The notes: generated by a model from the sequence alone, not told the origin. A stretch of 64,000 nt of DNA from BPGX01 sp037447455 (GCA_037447455.1 JBBIGQ010000013.1:4903-68902); one strand, 5' to 3'. Counted from the first letter of the stretch, positions 17,052-26,216 are shown. Numbers and translations: made by a program.

Positions 17052-17056
17052 AGTGG

Positions 17057-17102
17057 CAAAATTACATTTTTTATGATGAGAATGGAGTATTTAATACTTT
17101 TG
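17057..17102. promoter_or_regulatory. Divergent -7 elements abutting both start codons (DUF2027-Smr / gmk)
   Basis: TAATTTTG on the minus strand (17064-17057) ends 5 nt before ATG 17051. TACTTTTG on the plus strand (17095-17102) ends 4 nt before ATG 17107. With the usual start site a few nt past the -7 element, both messages would begin at or next to the start codon. Confidence 0.65.
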
Positions 17103-17106
17103 CCCA

Positions 17107-17688
17107 ATGGGATTTAATGGTAAATTAATTGTTTTTTCTGGTCCATCTGGTTCAGGAAAAACAAGTGTTGTAAAAAAATTACTGGAAAAATATCCAGATT
17201 TATTTGGTTTTTCTATATCGGCTACTACCCGCCCCAAAAGAGAGAATGAAGTGGATGGGAAGGACTATTATTTCATTACTAAAAAAGAGTTTGAAAGAAA
17301 AATACAAAATGGTGAATTTATAGAATGGGAGGAAGTATATGATGGGTTATATTATGGTACATTAAAGAGCGAGGTAGAACGTTTGCATAGATTAAATAAA
17401 CATGTTTTATTTGACATAGATGTAGAGGGGGGGTTGAATATTAAAAAAATATTTGGAAATAAAGTGTTGACTATTTTTGTAATGCCGCCTTCATTGGAAG
17501 ATTTAAAGCAAAGGTTGGAACTGAGGAAATCTGAAAGCGAAGAGAGTTTAATGAAACGTATAGGTAAGGCCAATGCTGAAATTCAGAAATCAGGTGAATT
17601 TGATGTTATTATAGAAAATGATAATTTAGAAAAAGCTGTTCAGAAGGCAGAGTATCTTATTTTGGAGTTCATTCAACTCAATTCTTGA
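17107..17688 (+). CDS. gmk: Guanylate kinase
   Basis: A 193-residue P-loop kinase that phosphorylates GMP to GDP in the cytosol. The P-loop GPSGSGKT is at residues 12-19; the GMP-binding ISATTRPKRENEVDGKDYYF, EWEEVYDGLYYGT and FDIDVEGGLNIK follow; FVMPPSLEDLKQRL leads into the lid. Length is normal. No alternative start exists between ATG 17107 and the P-loop, so the very short distance to the -7 element is real. Confidence 0.96.
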   Translation: MGFNGKLIVFSGPSGSGKTSVVKKLLEKYPDLFGFSISATTRPKRENEVDGKDYYFITKKEFERKIQNGEFIEWEEVYDGLYYGTLKSEVERLHRLNKHVLFDIDVEGGLNIKKIFGNKVLTIFVMPPSLEDLKQRLELRKSESEESLMKRIGKANAEIQKSGEFDVIIENDNLEKAVQKAEYLILEFIQLNS

Positions 17689-17723
17689 AAAAATGAGTTT
17701 TTTGTGAGTAGGGGGCAAAAAAT

Positions 17724-17760
17724 TATTTTTGGAAAATCTGATTTAAATTAAGTATTTTTG
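17724..17760 (+). promoter_or_regulatory. Tandem -7 elements for coxB
   Basis: TATTTTTG occurs twice, at 17724-17731 and 17753-17760. The second lies 32 nt before ATG 17793. Confidence 0.55.
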
Positions 17761-17792
17761 TGCCCAAAATATTAAATTGAAAATTTAGTAAT

Positions 17793-18824
17793 ATGAAACT
17801 TTTAATTGTATTAGCGGTTATTCTGTTTATTCTTGCTGTTCATCAGTTATTAAAGGTGATTGAGTTTGCACGGGAATTAAGGAAAACAAAAGAATGGGAG
17901 CCCACCGATTCCGAAAATGACTGGATGGGAAAACTGATGTTATTATTTGGGATTGCTTTTTTATTTTTGTTTTTTTATCAGATAAACAGATGGTACGATA
18001 AAGCATTACCACCGGCTGCTTCAGAGCATGGAAAAGCTATTGATGATTTATTATTCTGGAATTTAATTTTGATTAGTTTTGTATTTGTTGTTGTAAACGC
18101 CTTGTTATTTTATTTTGCATACAAGTATAGAGGTAACAAAAACAAAAAAGCCGTTTATTATGCTGATAATAGTAAATTAGAAATGCTCTGGACAGTGATA
18201 CCGGCCTCTGCTTTGGCGTTTATCATTACTTTTGGATTAAAATATTGGAATGAAATTACGGCGCCATCAGTAGAGAAAAATCCAATTGTAGTGGAATTGT
18301 ATGCTAAACAATTTGATTGGACAGCAAGATATCCCGGAAAAGATGGCAAGTTAGGTAGTACAGATTTTAGACATATTGAAGGAAGTAATCCGGTTGGATT
18401 AGATACAACCGATAAAAGTGGATATGATGATTTGTTGGTTAAAAATGAGTTTCATATTCCTGTTGGAAGAGAAGTTGTTTTTTATTTTCGTTCAAGAGAT
18501 GTTATTCACTCGGCGTTTATGCCACACTTCAGGGCTCAAATGAATTGTGTGCCGGGAATGGTAACGACATTTAAGTTTAAGCCCACTAAAACAACGAAAG
18601 AAATGCGTCAGGATTCTTATGTTCAAAACCTGATGAAACAAATCAACGAACAAAGGGCAAAAGAAGGAAAAGAACTGGTAGAGTTTGATTATACATTATT
18701 GTGCAACAAAATATGTGGTGCTTCTCATTACAACATGCAAATGAAAATTGTAGTAGAAACCGAGCAGGAATTTAATGAATGGATTAGACAGCAAAAATCC
18801 TTTAAAACTTTGGCTATTAAATAA
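17793..18824 (+). CDS. coxB: Cytochrome c oxidase subunit II
   Basis: A 343-residue subunit II of the aa3-type oxidase. It has an extra N-terminal membrane segment (LLIVLAVILFILAV) as in Bacteroidota, then the usual two helices, then a periplasmic cupredoxin domain. CuA ligands are visible: His in RDVIHSAFMPHF and the CNKICGASHYNMQM block with two Cys, His and Met. It accepts electrons from cytochrome c and passes them to subunit I. It has its own promoter pair and is followed by coxA after 69 nt, which contains a further -7 element. Confidence 0.95.
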   Translation: MKLLIVLAVILFILAVHQLLKVIEFARELRKTKEWEPTDSENDWMGKLMLLFGIAFLFLFFYQINRWYDKALPPAASEHGKAIDDLLFWNLILISFVFVVVNALLFYFAYKYRGNKNKKAVYYADNSKLEMLWTVIPASALAFIITFGLKYWNEITAPSVEKNPIVVELYAKQFDWTARYPGKDGKLGSTDFRHIEGSNPVGLDTTDKSGYDDLLVKNEFHIPVGREVVFYFRSRDVIHSAFMPHFRAQMNCVPGMVTTFKFKPTKTTKEMRQDSYVQNLMKQINEQRAKEGKELVEFDYTLLCNKICGASHYNMQMKIVVETEQEFNEWIRQQKSFKTLAIK

Positions 18825-18865
18825 GAAAGTAACGAATGTTACAATTTTTATGCTAAAAACATAAT

Positions 18866-18873
18866 TAAATTTG
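18866..18873 (+). promoter_or_regulatory. -7 element for coxA
   Basis: TAAATTTG, 20 nt before ATG 18894, in the coxB-coxA gap. CoxA can therefore also be transcribed separately. Confidence 0.5.
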
Positions 18874-18893
18874 TACACAAAAAAAATAATTAT

Positions 18894-20717
18894 ATGGAAA
18901 CAATAGGTATAACAAACAAAGAACTTCACACTCATGAACATATAGATATTCATCGTTATGAAGAGCATGAAGAAAGTTTTATTACCAAGTATGTTTTTAG
19001 TCAGGACCATAAGATGATAGCACGTCAGTACTTAATTACTGCTATGATAATGGCAGTAATTGCAATGATTATGTCAATTGTTTTTAGATTACAATTGGCG
19101 TGGCCGGGTGAGAAATTTGCGTTTATTAATTGGATAATGGGTGATAAATGGGGAAAAGATGGTATATTAGATCCAAATGCATATTTAGCGCTTGTCACGA
19201 TGCACGGTACGATCATGGTATTTTTCTTATTGACAGGTGGATTATCTGGTACATTTTCTAATCTGCTTATTCCATATCAGGTAGGTGCTCGTGATATGGC
19301 GTCGCCGTTTATTAATATGTTGTCGTATTGGTTTTTCTTTGTTTCTTCTTTATTGATGGTGATTTCATTGTTTATTCCTGATGGCGCTGCTGCGCCAGGT
19401 TGGACGATTTATCCACCGCTTTCTGCTTTGCCACAGGCAATGCCGGGTTCTGGATTGGGTATGGATTTATGGTTAGTGTCAATGGCTTTATTTATTGCAT
19501 CGGCCCTGATGGGAGGTTTAAATTATATTATAACTATTATAAATTATAGAACAGAGGGAATGAAAATGACTCGTTTGCCACTTACGGTATGGGCGTTTAT
19601 GATTACAGCTATTATTGGTTTACTTTCTTTTCCGGTATTGCTTTCATGTGCTTTATTATTATTGTCCGATAGGTTATTAGGAACGAGTTTTTATTTATCA
19701 GACATTTATATTGGTGGCAGACCCTTGGATTATAGCGGTGGAAGTCCAATTTTGTTTGAGCATTTATTTTGGTTTTTAGGTCATCCTGAAGTATATATTG
19801 TATTATTACCTGCATTGGGTATTACTTCAGAAATTATTGCGAATGTTTCTCGTAAACCTATTTTTGGATATAGAGCCATGATTGGTTCTATGTTAGCCAT
19901 TGCTTTTCTGTCTTTTATAGTATGGGGGCACCACATGTATGTTACTGGCATGAATCCGTTTTTAGGGTCTGTATTTGTATTCACCACTTTATTAATTGCC
20001 ATTCCTTCTGCAGTAAAGGCATTTAACTATTTGACTACTTTATGGAAGGGAAATATTCAATACACACCGGCGGCTTTATTTTCAATTGGTCTGGTTTCTT
20101 CATTTGTTACAGGTGGAGTTACTGGAATTATTTTAGCTGATAGTACTTTGGACATTACCGTACACGATACCTACTTTGTAGTTGGGCACTTTCATATTGT
20201 GATGGGCTTATCTGCTGTTTTTGGAATGTTTGCAGGGGTGTATCATTGGTTTCCAAAATTATATCTGAGAATGATGAATAAGAAATTAGGTTATATTCAC
20301 TTTTGGTTGACATTTATCAGTGCTTATGGTGTGTTTTTCCCTATGCACTTTTTAGGATTGGCAGGGGTTCCAAGAAGATACTATACTAATAGTGAATTTC
20401 CAATGTTTGATGCTTTATACGATATAAATGTTATTATTACAGTGTCTTCGATTATTGGAGCATTAGCACAAGGTATTTTTATTTTCAATTTCTTTTATAG
20501 TATGTTTAGAGGACCTAAAGCACCACAAAACCCGTGGAAAGCGAATGGACTTGAGTGGACGAATCCTGTAGCGAATATTCATGGAAATTGGCCGGGAGAA
20601 TTACCTGTAGTACACAGATGGGCTTATGATTATAGTAAGCCAGGGTATGAAGAAGATTTTGTACCTCAAACAGTATCACTAAAAGAAGGGGAACTGGACG
20701 GTGGCGGTCATCACTAA
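18894..20717 (+). CDS. coxA: Cytochrome c oxidase subunit I
   Basis: A 607-residue catalytic subunit with 12 membrane helices. Key ligands are LVTMHGTIMVFF (low-spin haem His), FWFLGHPEVYIVLLPALG (CuB His with the cross-linked Tyr, which marks A-type oxidases), VWGHHMYVTGM (CuB His pair) and YFVVGHFHIVMG (haem a3 and haem a His). It reduces oxygen to water and pumps protons. N- and C-terminal tails are His- and acid-rich. Subunit III is not in the window. The next genes handle copper, the metal this enzyme needs. Confidence 0.97.
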   Translation: METIGITNKELHTHEHIDIHRYEEHEESFITKYVFSQDHKMIARQYLITAMIMAVIAMIMSIVFRLQLAWPGEKFAFINWIMGDKWGKDGILDPNAYLALVTMHGTIMVFFLLTGGLSGTFSNLLIPYQVGARDMASPFINMLSYWFFFVSSLLMVISLFIPDGAAAPGWTIYPPLSALPQAMPGSGLGMDLWLVSMALFIASALMGGLNYIITIINYRTEGMKMTRLPLTVWAFMITAIIGLLSFPVLLSCALLLLSDRLLGTSFYLSDIYIGGRPLDYSGGSPILFEHLFWFLGHPEVYIVLLPALGITSEIIANVSRKPIFGYRAMIGSMLAIAFLSFIVWGHHMYVTGMNPFLGSVFVFTTLLIAIPSAVKAFNYLTTLWKGNIQYTPAALFSIGLVSSFVTGGVTGIILADSTLDITVHDTYFVVGHFHIVMGLSAVFGMFAGVYHWFPKLYLRMMNKKLGYIHFWLTFISAYGVFFPMHFLGLAGVPRRYYTNSEFPMFDALYDINVIITVSSIIGALAQGIFIFNFFYSMFRGPKAPQNPWKANGLEWTNPVANIHGNWPGELPVVHRWAYDYSKPGYEEDFVPQTVSLKEGELDGGGHH

Positions 20718-20756
20718 GAAAATTAAGAAATATTAAAAGCATACTTTTTTAATAAA

Positions 20757-21149
20757 ATGGAAAAAGTTTCCAAAATAAGTGCGATAGTATTTTTAATTGG
20801 TGTTATTTTAACGATTCCGCTCTTTAAGACATTTGTTACTATAAACTATTTTTTGAAACAAAAAGATATTGCGAATAAATTGTGTGTGAATAAATTTAAA
20901 CCAGAGTTACAATGTCACGGAAAGTGTTTTTTAAAATTAAATTTTAAGAAAATAAGTTTAGAAGAAAAAGATCAGGAAGAAAACTCTATAAATACATTAA
21001 AAAACCTTATTGAAAGTGAGTATCTTCCTGATTTTTATGAAGTTAAAATTAATATTAGAGTTAATTATAACAAGCAATTAGTTTTAATTTCTAACAAATA
21101 TTCTTTTCTATTTAGCTGTGCATTATTTCATCCTCCAACATTGGTTTAG
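20757..21149 (+). CDS. Small membrane-anchored protein with Cys motif (possible copper handling)
   Basis: A 130-residue protein with one N-terminal hydrophobic helix (ISAIVFLIGVILTIPLF), followed by INYFLKQKDIANKLCVNKFK and LQCHGKCFLKLNF. The LCVN...CxGKC pattern recurs in small Bacteroidota proteins found beside copper-related genes; that association is from memory and not verified here. The three cysteines would sit just outside the membrane and could bind a soft metal. It lies 40 nt after coxA and upstream of mbnP. There is no established function. Confidence 0.7.
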   Translation: MEKVSKISAIVFLIGVILTIPLFKTFVTINYFLKQKDIANKLCVNKFKPELQCHGKCFLKLNFKKISLEEKDQEENSINTLKNLIESEYLPDFYEVKINIRVNYNKQLVLISNKYSFLFSCALFHPPTLV

Positions 21150-21194
21150 TTGACAATTTTAGTTTTTTGTTATTTTTTAATTAAAATTTTTTTC

Positions 21195-21202
21195 TAATTT
21201 TG
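21195..21202 (+). promoter_or_regulatory. -7 element upstream of mbnP
   Basis: TAATTTTG, 75 nt before ATG 21278. The leader is very AT-rich. Confidence 0.42.
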
Positions 21203-21277
21203 AAAAGTTTATTTTTTGTCTAATACTTTTTAAAATTTAAAATATTAAAATTCATTAAACTTAAAAAATTAAAAACC

Positions 21278-22078
21278 ATGAAAACAAAATACTCAATCTT
21301 CTTATTAATATCTTCTATTTCAATTTTATTAAGTTTTATATCTTGTAAGAAAGATCCTAAAGAACCAGCTAATACCAATGGATCTACTACAGGTTCAAAT
21401 ACTGGAAAACTCATATTAAGTTTTGAAGCAATGTATGGAGATAGTGCGTTATCTTTTAATAATAAGTGGTACGTTACTAATAATGGAGATTCTATCAAGA
21501 TTTCAACTTTTAAGTATTACATTAGTAATATTACTTTAATCAAAACGGATAATTCAACGCATAATGTGCCGGAGTCGTATATTTTAGTGAATCATAATGC
21601 TTCTGGAAGTATAGCCAGTTTTACAATAAATAACGTTCCAGTCGGACAATACAAAGGTATAAAAATGCTGATAGGTGTAGATTCTGCACGAAATGTATCG
21701 GGTGCACAAACAGGAGCATTAGATCCGGCACATGGTATGTTTTGGAGTTGGAGTACAGGATATATTATGTTGAAGCTGGAAGGTATCTCGCCGCAATCTG
21801 GGGCATCTACAAAGGACTTCAAGTTTCACATTGGTGGTTTTTCAGGTCCTAACTCAGTATTAAAATGGGTAATCCCATCTTTTAATTCCGCTACAGCTAA
21901 TGTTTCTTCATCTATGACACCGGAGATTCACTTTAAGACAGACGTTAGTGAGATTCTTAAGACGCCTAACAACATTAATTTATCCACTACCTATAATGTA
22001 GTGATGCCCGGTACGCCTGCAAAAATCATAGCAGATAATTATGCCGACATGATTACTGTAGAACATATTCATAATTAA
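21278..22078 (+). CDS. mbnP: MbnP-family copper-binding lipoprotein
   Basis: A 266-residue lipoprotein (lipobox ending at Cys23 in SFISCKK) with a Ser/Thr/Gly linker and an MbnP domain: LILSFEAMYGD, WYVTNNGDSIKISTFKYYISNI, YILVNHN, GQYKGIKMLIGVDSARN, then the diagnostic AHGMFWSWSTGYIMLKLEG (about 151-169) and FKFHIGG. In characterised MbnP/CorA proteins a tryptophan is converted to kynurenine by the partner MbnH and helps bind copper. I infer the same here because mbnH follows by 5 nt. Which Trp is modified cannot be told from sequence alone. No methanobactin genes are present. Confidence 0.88.
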   Translation: MKTKYSIFLLISSISILLSFISCKKDPKEPANTNGSTTGSNTGKLILSFEAMYGDSALSFNNKWYVTNNGDSIKISTFKYYISNITLIKTDNSTHNVPESYILVNHNASGSIASFTINNVPVGQYKGIKMLIGVDSARNVSGAQTGALDPAHGMFWSWSTGYIMLKLEGISPQSGASTKDFKFHIGGFSGPNSVLKWVIPSFNSATANVSSSMTPEIHFKTDVSEILKTPNNINLSTTYNVVMPGTPAKIIADNYADMITVEHIHN

Positions 22079-22083
22079 ATTAG

Positions 22084-23118
22084 ATGAAGTTATTTGGTTT
22101 CATAACAGGGATTATTATTTTTATCACGGCTTGTAAGGTAGAACCTGAAATTAAGCCCGCACTGCCCTCGGATAATATCCGGGTGGTAGTGCCATCGGGC
22201 TGGCCAACGCCATATTACAATTTTGAGAATAATTCACTTACTAAAGAAGGGTTTATTTTAGGTCGCCAGTTGTTTTATGAAACAGCTTTATCCAGAGACA
22301 ATAGTGTATCATGCGGAACGTGTCATCAGCATTTTGCTGCATTTGCCAATGCAGGACACTCTTTGAGTCACGGAGTGGATGGACAATTTGGTAATAGAAA
22401 TGCTCCGCCATTGTTTAATTTGAACTGGCATCCTGCCTTTATGTGGGATGGAGGTATCAATCACATTGAAGTTCAACCAATAGCGCCGATTACTAATCCT
22501 GCAGAGATGGATGAAACACTGGATAATGTCGTATTTAAATTAAAACAAAAAGAAATTTACAAAAAACTCTTCAAAGATGCTTTTGGTGATGAAACGATAA
22601 ATACACAAAGAATACTAAAAGCATTAGCTCAATTTATGGGTGCTATGTATAGTTATCAAAGTAAATATGATATGGTCAAATTAGGTAAAGCACAACTTTC
22701 TATTTCGGAACAAAGGGGGTATAATTTGTTTTTACAAAAATGTTCCTCATGTCATACAGAACCCTTGTTTACAGATTTTTCGTATCGAAATCAGGGCTTA
22801 TCGGTAAATCCTGCTCTTCAAGATAGTGGCAGAATGCGTATTACCGGAGACCCGAATGATAGAAATAAATTTAAAGTGCCTTCTTTAAGAAATGTTGCGG
22901 TTACTTCACCTTATATGCACGATGGGCGATTTGAAACGTTACAGCAGGTTTTGGAGCATTACAATTCTGGCATTGTCCAAAGTCCTACTTTAGATACGCT
23001 GTTGCAAAACGGAATACCACTTACCGAGGATGAAAAGCAGGATATTATTAATTTTTTATACACACTTACGGATTATGAATTTTTATATGACAAAAAATTT
23101 GATGATCCTAATCAATAG
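22084..23118 (+). CDS. mbnH: MbnH-like di-haem peroxidase-family enzyme
   Basis: A 344-residue exported di-haem protein of the MauG/cytochrome c peroxidase family, probably lipid-anchored (ITACKVE). Two c-type haem sites are present: CGTCH at 77-81 and CSSCH at 220-224. Family segments are LGRQLFYETALSRDNSVSC, NRNAPPLFNLNW, MWDGG and PSLRNVAVTSPYMHDGRF. In studied systems MbnH oxidises a tryptophan of MbnP to kynurenine. Its placement right behind mbnP favours this role over a plain peroxide-detoxifying enzyme. Its last 17 nt overlap the next lipoprotein gene. Confidence 0.9.
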   Translation: MKLFGFITGIIIFITACKVEPEIKPALPSDNIRVVVPSGWPTPYYNFENNSLTKEGFILGRQLFYETALSRDNSVSCGTCHQHFAAFANAGHSLSHGVDGQFGNRNAPPLFNLNWHPAFMWDGGINHIEVQPIAPITNPAEMDETLDNVVFKLKQKEIYKKLFKDAFGDETINTQRILKALAQFMGAMYSYQSKYDMVKLGKAQLSISEQRGYNLFLQKCSSCHTEPLFTDFSYRNQGLSVNPALQDSGRMRITGDPNDRNKFKVPSLRNVAVTSPYMHDGRFETLQQVLEHYNSGIVQSPTLDTLLQNGIPLTEDEKQDIINFLYTLTDYEFLYDKKFDDPNQ

Positions 23119-23479
23119 AATTATTATTGTTATAATTCTTTCGTCTGTTTTTTCCTGTAAGAAAAATCAACTGGGAGGAAAAGCAGAAGTGAAGGGGTAT
23201 GTAAAGCACCACGGGAAGAATATTGCCTACGCAAGAATATTTATTAAGTTTAATGCGAAAGATTTTCCGGGTCATGATACAACAATTTACGATGCCAAGT
23301 TTTCAGCAGATGCTAATGCTTTTTATAGTATAAAATTTTACAAAGGCGATTATTACTTGTATGCAGTGGGGTTTGATTATTCGATTCCTCCACCATACAT
23401 TGTTTCTGGAGGTACACACGTGTATTTAAGGTACAATGAAGAAAAGAATTTAGATTTGTATGTTACAGAAGAGCACTAA
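23102..23479 (+). CDS. Small lipoprotein with beta-sandwich (carboxypeptidase regulatory-like) domain
   Basis: A 125-residue lipoprotein: MILINRIIIVIILSSVFSC gives a lipobox, then one beta-sandwich unit with VKGYVKHHGKNIAYARIFI, YYSIKFYKGDYYLYAVG-like strands and YLRYNEEKNLDLYV. The upstream in-frame ATG at 23030 would add hydrophilic residues before the signal and overlap mbnH more, so ATG 23102 is preferred. It is co-transcribed with mbnP-mbnH by overlap. It may be a periplasmic accessory of the copper module; that is inference from position. Confidence 0.72.
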   Translation: MILINRIIIVIILSSVFSCKKNQLGGKAEVKGYVKHHGKNIAYARIFIKFNAKDFPGHDTTIYDAKFSADANAFYSIKFYKGDYYLYAVGFDYSIPPPYIVSGGTHVYLRYNEEKNLDLYVTEEH

Positions 23480-23560
23480 TTGAAAAATTTATTTATAATT
23501 TGTTCAGGTTTCAAAAGGGTTCATTCATTGGATTTTTAAGCAGTAAAAAATTAAAGTTTT

Positions 23561-24577
23561 ATGAAAGCATATTTTTATTTACTAACCTCTTTATTACTTA
23601 ATGTTATTGATTTTAAAGGATGTGAAGTTTGTGGTTGTTTTATGGGGATTTTACCTTATGACAATCAAAGTAGTGTGGCATTTTTTCATCGTTATAGAAT
23701 ATTTAACGGGTATTATGCACAAGAACAAAAAGGCGAATTTTTTCCTTCTGGTGCATATAGAGTGATGCATGGTAATCATTTATCAAATAATGTAGATACA
23801 ATAAAAAAGTATTTACCAACAGATTATGAATCTTTTAAAATTTATGAATGCCGCTTGAAGTGGTTTGTCCATCACAGAATTGAAATAAATGCTCTTATTC
23901 CGTTTATGGAAACACGGATGAAAGAGGATTCCTTAAAAGTAAAACATTTTGGACTATCGGATCCTACTTTTTTTGTAGGGTACCACTTAATAAAAAAAAT
24001 TCATGAAGAGAAACTTCAACATAGATTGATTTTATTAACAGGGGTTAAGTTACCCAGTGGAAATTATTATGCTAAAGATGATTATGGAAACAGAATTCCT
24101 TTGTTGCTGCAGCCCGGAACAGGAAGTGTTGATTATTTGTTAGGTTATACATATACATTGGGCTATAAAAAGATTGGATTAATGTTGAATACGATGTGCA
24201 AAATAAATGGAGAAAATTATTACCATGAAAAAATTTCCAATAGTATTACAATGAACTTTCTTTTGTTTTACAAAGTAAAATTAGGTGATTGGATATTCAT
24301 CCCTTCTATTCAAAGTTATTATGAATATACAAAAGGATTGTATGTTCTAAACAACTATGTGAATGGCACTAAAATGAATGTATTATTATCTGGCATAGGA
24401 ATGGATGTTAATTACAAGCAAATGACGTTATCATTGGGGTGGCAATGGAAATTGTATGAAGAACAAAGTTCAATAGATGCAATGAAAAATAAAGGAAGAA
24501 TGACCTTAGGAATTACATACAATTTTAATCAAAAAACGTATTTAATTAAGGACAGAAAACCTAACGATAAAACTTAA
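23561..24577 (+). CDS. Predicted outer-membrane barrel protein with N-terminal CEVCGC motif
   Basis: A 338-residue exported protein. A short hydrophobic N-terminus is followed at once by GCEVCGCFMGILPYDNQ, then alternating amphipathic strands typical of a beta-barrel (YRIFNGYY, ECRLKWFVHHRIEINALIPF, LLGYTYTLGYKKIGLMLN, LSLGWQWKLYEE). Related Bacteroidota proteins that begin with a CxxCGC motif are labelled 'transporter' and occur with MbnH/MbnP-like genes; I recall this and could not search. It may let copper across the outer membrane. It has an 81-nt gap to the lipoprotein gene. The fold is likely; the function is inferred from context. Confidence 0.72.
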   Translation: MKAYFYLLTSLLLNVIDFKGCEVCGCFMGILPYDNQSSVAFFHRYRIFNGYYAQEQKGEFFPSGAYRVMHGNHLSNNVDTIKKYLPTDYESFKIYECRLKWFVHHRIEINALIPFMETRMKEDSLKVKHFGLSDPTFFVGYHLIKKIHEEKLQHRLILLTGVKLPSGNYYAKDDYGNRIPLLLQPGTGSVDYLLGYTYTLGYKKIGLMLNTMCKINGENYYHEKISNSITMNFLLFYKVKLGDWIFIPSIQSYYEYTKGLYVLNNYVNGTKMNVLLSGIGMDVNYKQMTLSLGWQWKLYEEQSSIDAMKNKGRMTLGITYNFNQKTYLIKDRKPNDKT

Positions 24578-24794
24578 ACTCTGTTCTTCTAATTTCTGTG
24601 TGTACTGGCTCTGTACAAGGAATTTTATTTTTGTATTTGTTCAGAATTTCTTTTTTGTTCATTTGAATTACTGTGATGCAACTTGACTTATCTTTTGATA
24701 TGAACCATTTTTTATATAGCTTCCAGAGGTTTTCAAAGACAATAAACTTAATGATGAGTAAAGCATTGGAGTAAGTATCTTATTCTTAATTGAT

Positions 24795-24802
24795 TATATT
24801 TG
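24795..24802 (+). promoter_or_regulatory. -7 element for envC
   Basis: TATATTTG, 13 nt before ATG 24816. Between 24578 and here I see no convincing gene. Confidence 0.55.
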
Positions 24803-24815
24803 CCCTAAAACTTTA

Positions 24816-26111
24816 ATGTATAGTTTCTTTAAATATTTACTCTTATTTGTATTCCTTGTTTATGGAACAATTTTATTCCCTCAAACTTCTAAAAGTAATC
24901 TTGAAAAAAAGAGGAAAAAGTTAGAAAAGGAAATTGCTTTAATTAATAATTTACTCAAAGAAACTTCTGTCAATAAAAAATTATCCATCAGTCAGATAAT
25001 TATTTTAAAACAGAAATTAGAAATGCGAGAAGAATTGATACAAACCATTCAAATGGAAATTCATAAAGTAAATCAGGATATACAACAAACCAATCAAAGC
25101 ATTAACATGTTACAAACCGAACTTTCTAAACTCAAAAAGGAATATGCTCAAATGCTTCGGCATGCTCAAAGGCAGCAAGTATCAAGGGGTATAGAAGATT
25201 TGATATTCATTTTTTCCGCTCAGGACTTTTATCAGGCCTATCAGCGATTTAAGTATATTCAGGAATATGCGCGATATAGAGAAAAGCAAGCACAGCAAAT
25301 TGTAAGAAATCAAAAACAATTGCAAGAGCAGGTGGCTCTCCTTCAAAAACAACTCGAAGAAAAACAACAGTTACTCAGTCAGGAAGAGCAGGAAAAACAA
25401 ATTTTAGCCAATGAAAAACAGCAGGAAGAACAAGAACTTCAACACATTCAGAAAAAAGAAAAAGAACTTAGAGCAGAACTTGAAAAAAAGAAAAAGCAGG
25501 CACAGGAATTACAACTGGCTATTAAAAAATTAATTGAAGAAGAAATCAAACGGAAAAAAGAAGAGGCAGAAAAACTGGCTAAGATGAAAGATGAGAAAGA
25601 AAAAGAAAAAGAAAAAAAACTTGCTAAAACCACTAAAGAAAAAGAAACAATAGAAAAAACGATCGTGCCGATACTTTCTAAAGAAGCAGAACTGATTGGC
25701 AATAACTTTGAAATCAATAAAGGGAAACTTCCCTGGCCTGTTTCTACTGGTTTTATCTGTGCGAACTATGGCGAATATGAGCATCCAGCTATAAAAGGAT
25801 TTGTAATGTTTAACAATGGAATTGAATTATGTTCTAATCAAACTGTAAAAGTTCAGGCCGTTTTTAATGGTGAGGTAACCGGAATAGCTCTTTCACCAAT
25901 GGGGGGTAAACTTGTTATTATTCGCCACGGCGAATACCTTACCGTATACTCTAATTTACAGGATGTATATGTTAAACAAAGCGATAAAGTAAATGCTAAA
26001 CAAGTAATTGGCACTGTGATGCACAATGATGACGAAAACAAATATTCTCTCAACTTTCAAATATGGAAAGGGCAAAAAACTCTTGATCCCAAAGCGTGGC
26101 TGATAAACTAA
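24816..26111 (+). CDS. EnvC-like murein hydrolase activator
   Basis: A 431-residue protein: signal peptide (cleavage near ILFPQ), a long coiled coil of about residues 25-275 (very rich in Lys, Glu, Gln), and a C-terminal LytM/M23 domain (about 300-431). The zinc ligands of active LytM enzymes are lost: NGIEL in place of the His/Asp region, HGEYLTVYSN with Ser where the His is expected, and LNFQIW in place of LHFE. This combination is that of EnvC, which activates amidases at the septum without cutting peptidoglycan itself. It acts in the periplasm during cell separation. A low-complexity run (KEKEKEKK) sits near residue 265. Confidence 0.87.
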   Translation: MYSFFKYLLLFVFLVYGTILFPQTSKSNLEKKRKKLEKEIALINNLLKETSVNKKLSISQIIILKQKLEMREELIQTIQMEIHKVNQDIQQTNQSINMLQTELSKLKKEYAQMLRHAQRQQVSRGIEDLIFIFSAQDFYQAYQRFKYIQEYARYREKQAQQIVRNQKQLQEQVALLQKQLEEKQQLLSQEEQEKQILANEKQQEEQELQHIQKKEKELRAELEKKKKQAQELQLAIKKLIEEEIKRKKEEAEKLAKMKDEKEKEKEKKLAKTTKEKETIEKTIVPILSKEAELIGNNFEINKGKLPWPVSTGFICANYGEYEHPAIKGFVMFNNGIELCSNQTVKVQAVFNGEVTGIALSPMGGKLVIIRHGEYLTVYSNLQDVYVKQSDKVNAKQVIGTVMHNDDENKYSLNFQIWKGQKTLDPKAWLIN

Positions 26112-26216
26112 TCTTCTCTTTTCTGAAGTAAAGAAAATTTACTATTACTCAGCAGTTAAAAAATGCAAAGCAGGAAGAAACAGGGAACAGATGAACAGTA
26201 ATATGATTTTTCAAAA

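Noticed and set aside
24561..24662. 33-residue minus-strand frame (MNKKEILNKYKNKIPC...)
   Set aside because: It has an ATG and a stop but no -7 element at a fitting distance and no recognisable feature, and it overlaps the 3' end of the outer-membrane protein gene. It is too weak to call a gene.
25448..25784. Phe- and Ser-rich minus-strand frames
   Set aside because: They are the reverse of the Lys/Glu-rich coiled coil of EnvC; composition explains the open frames.
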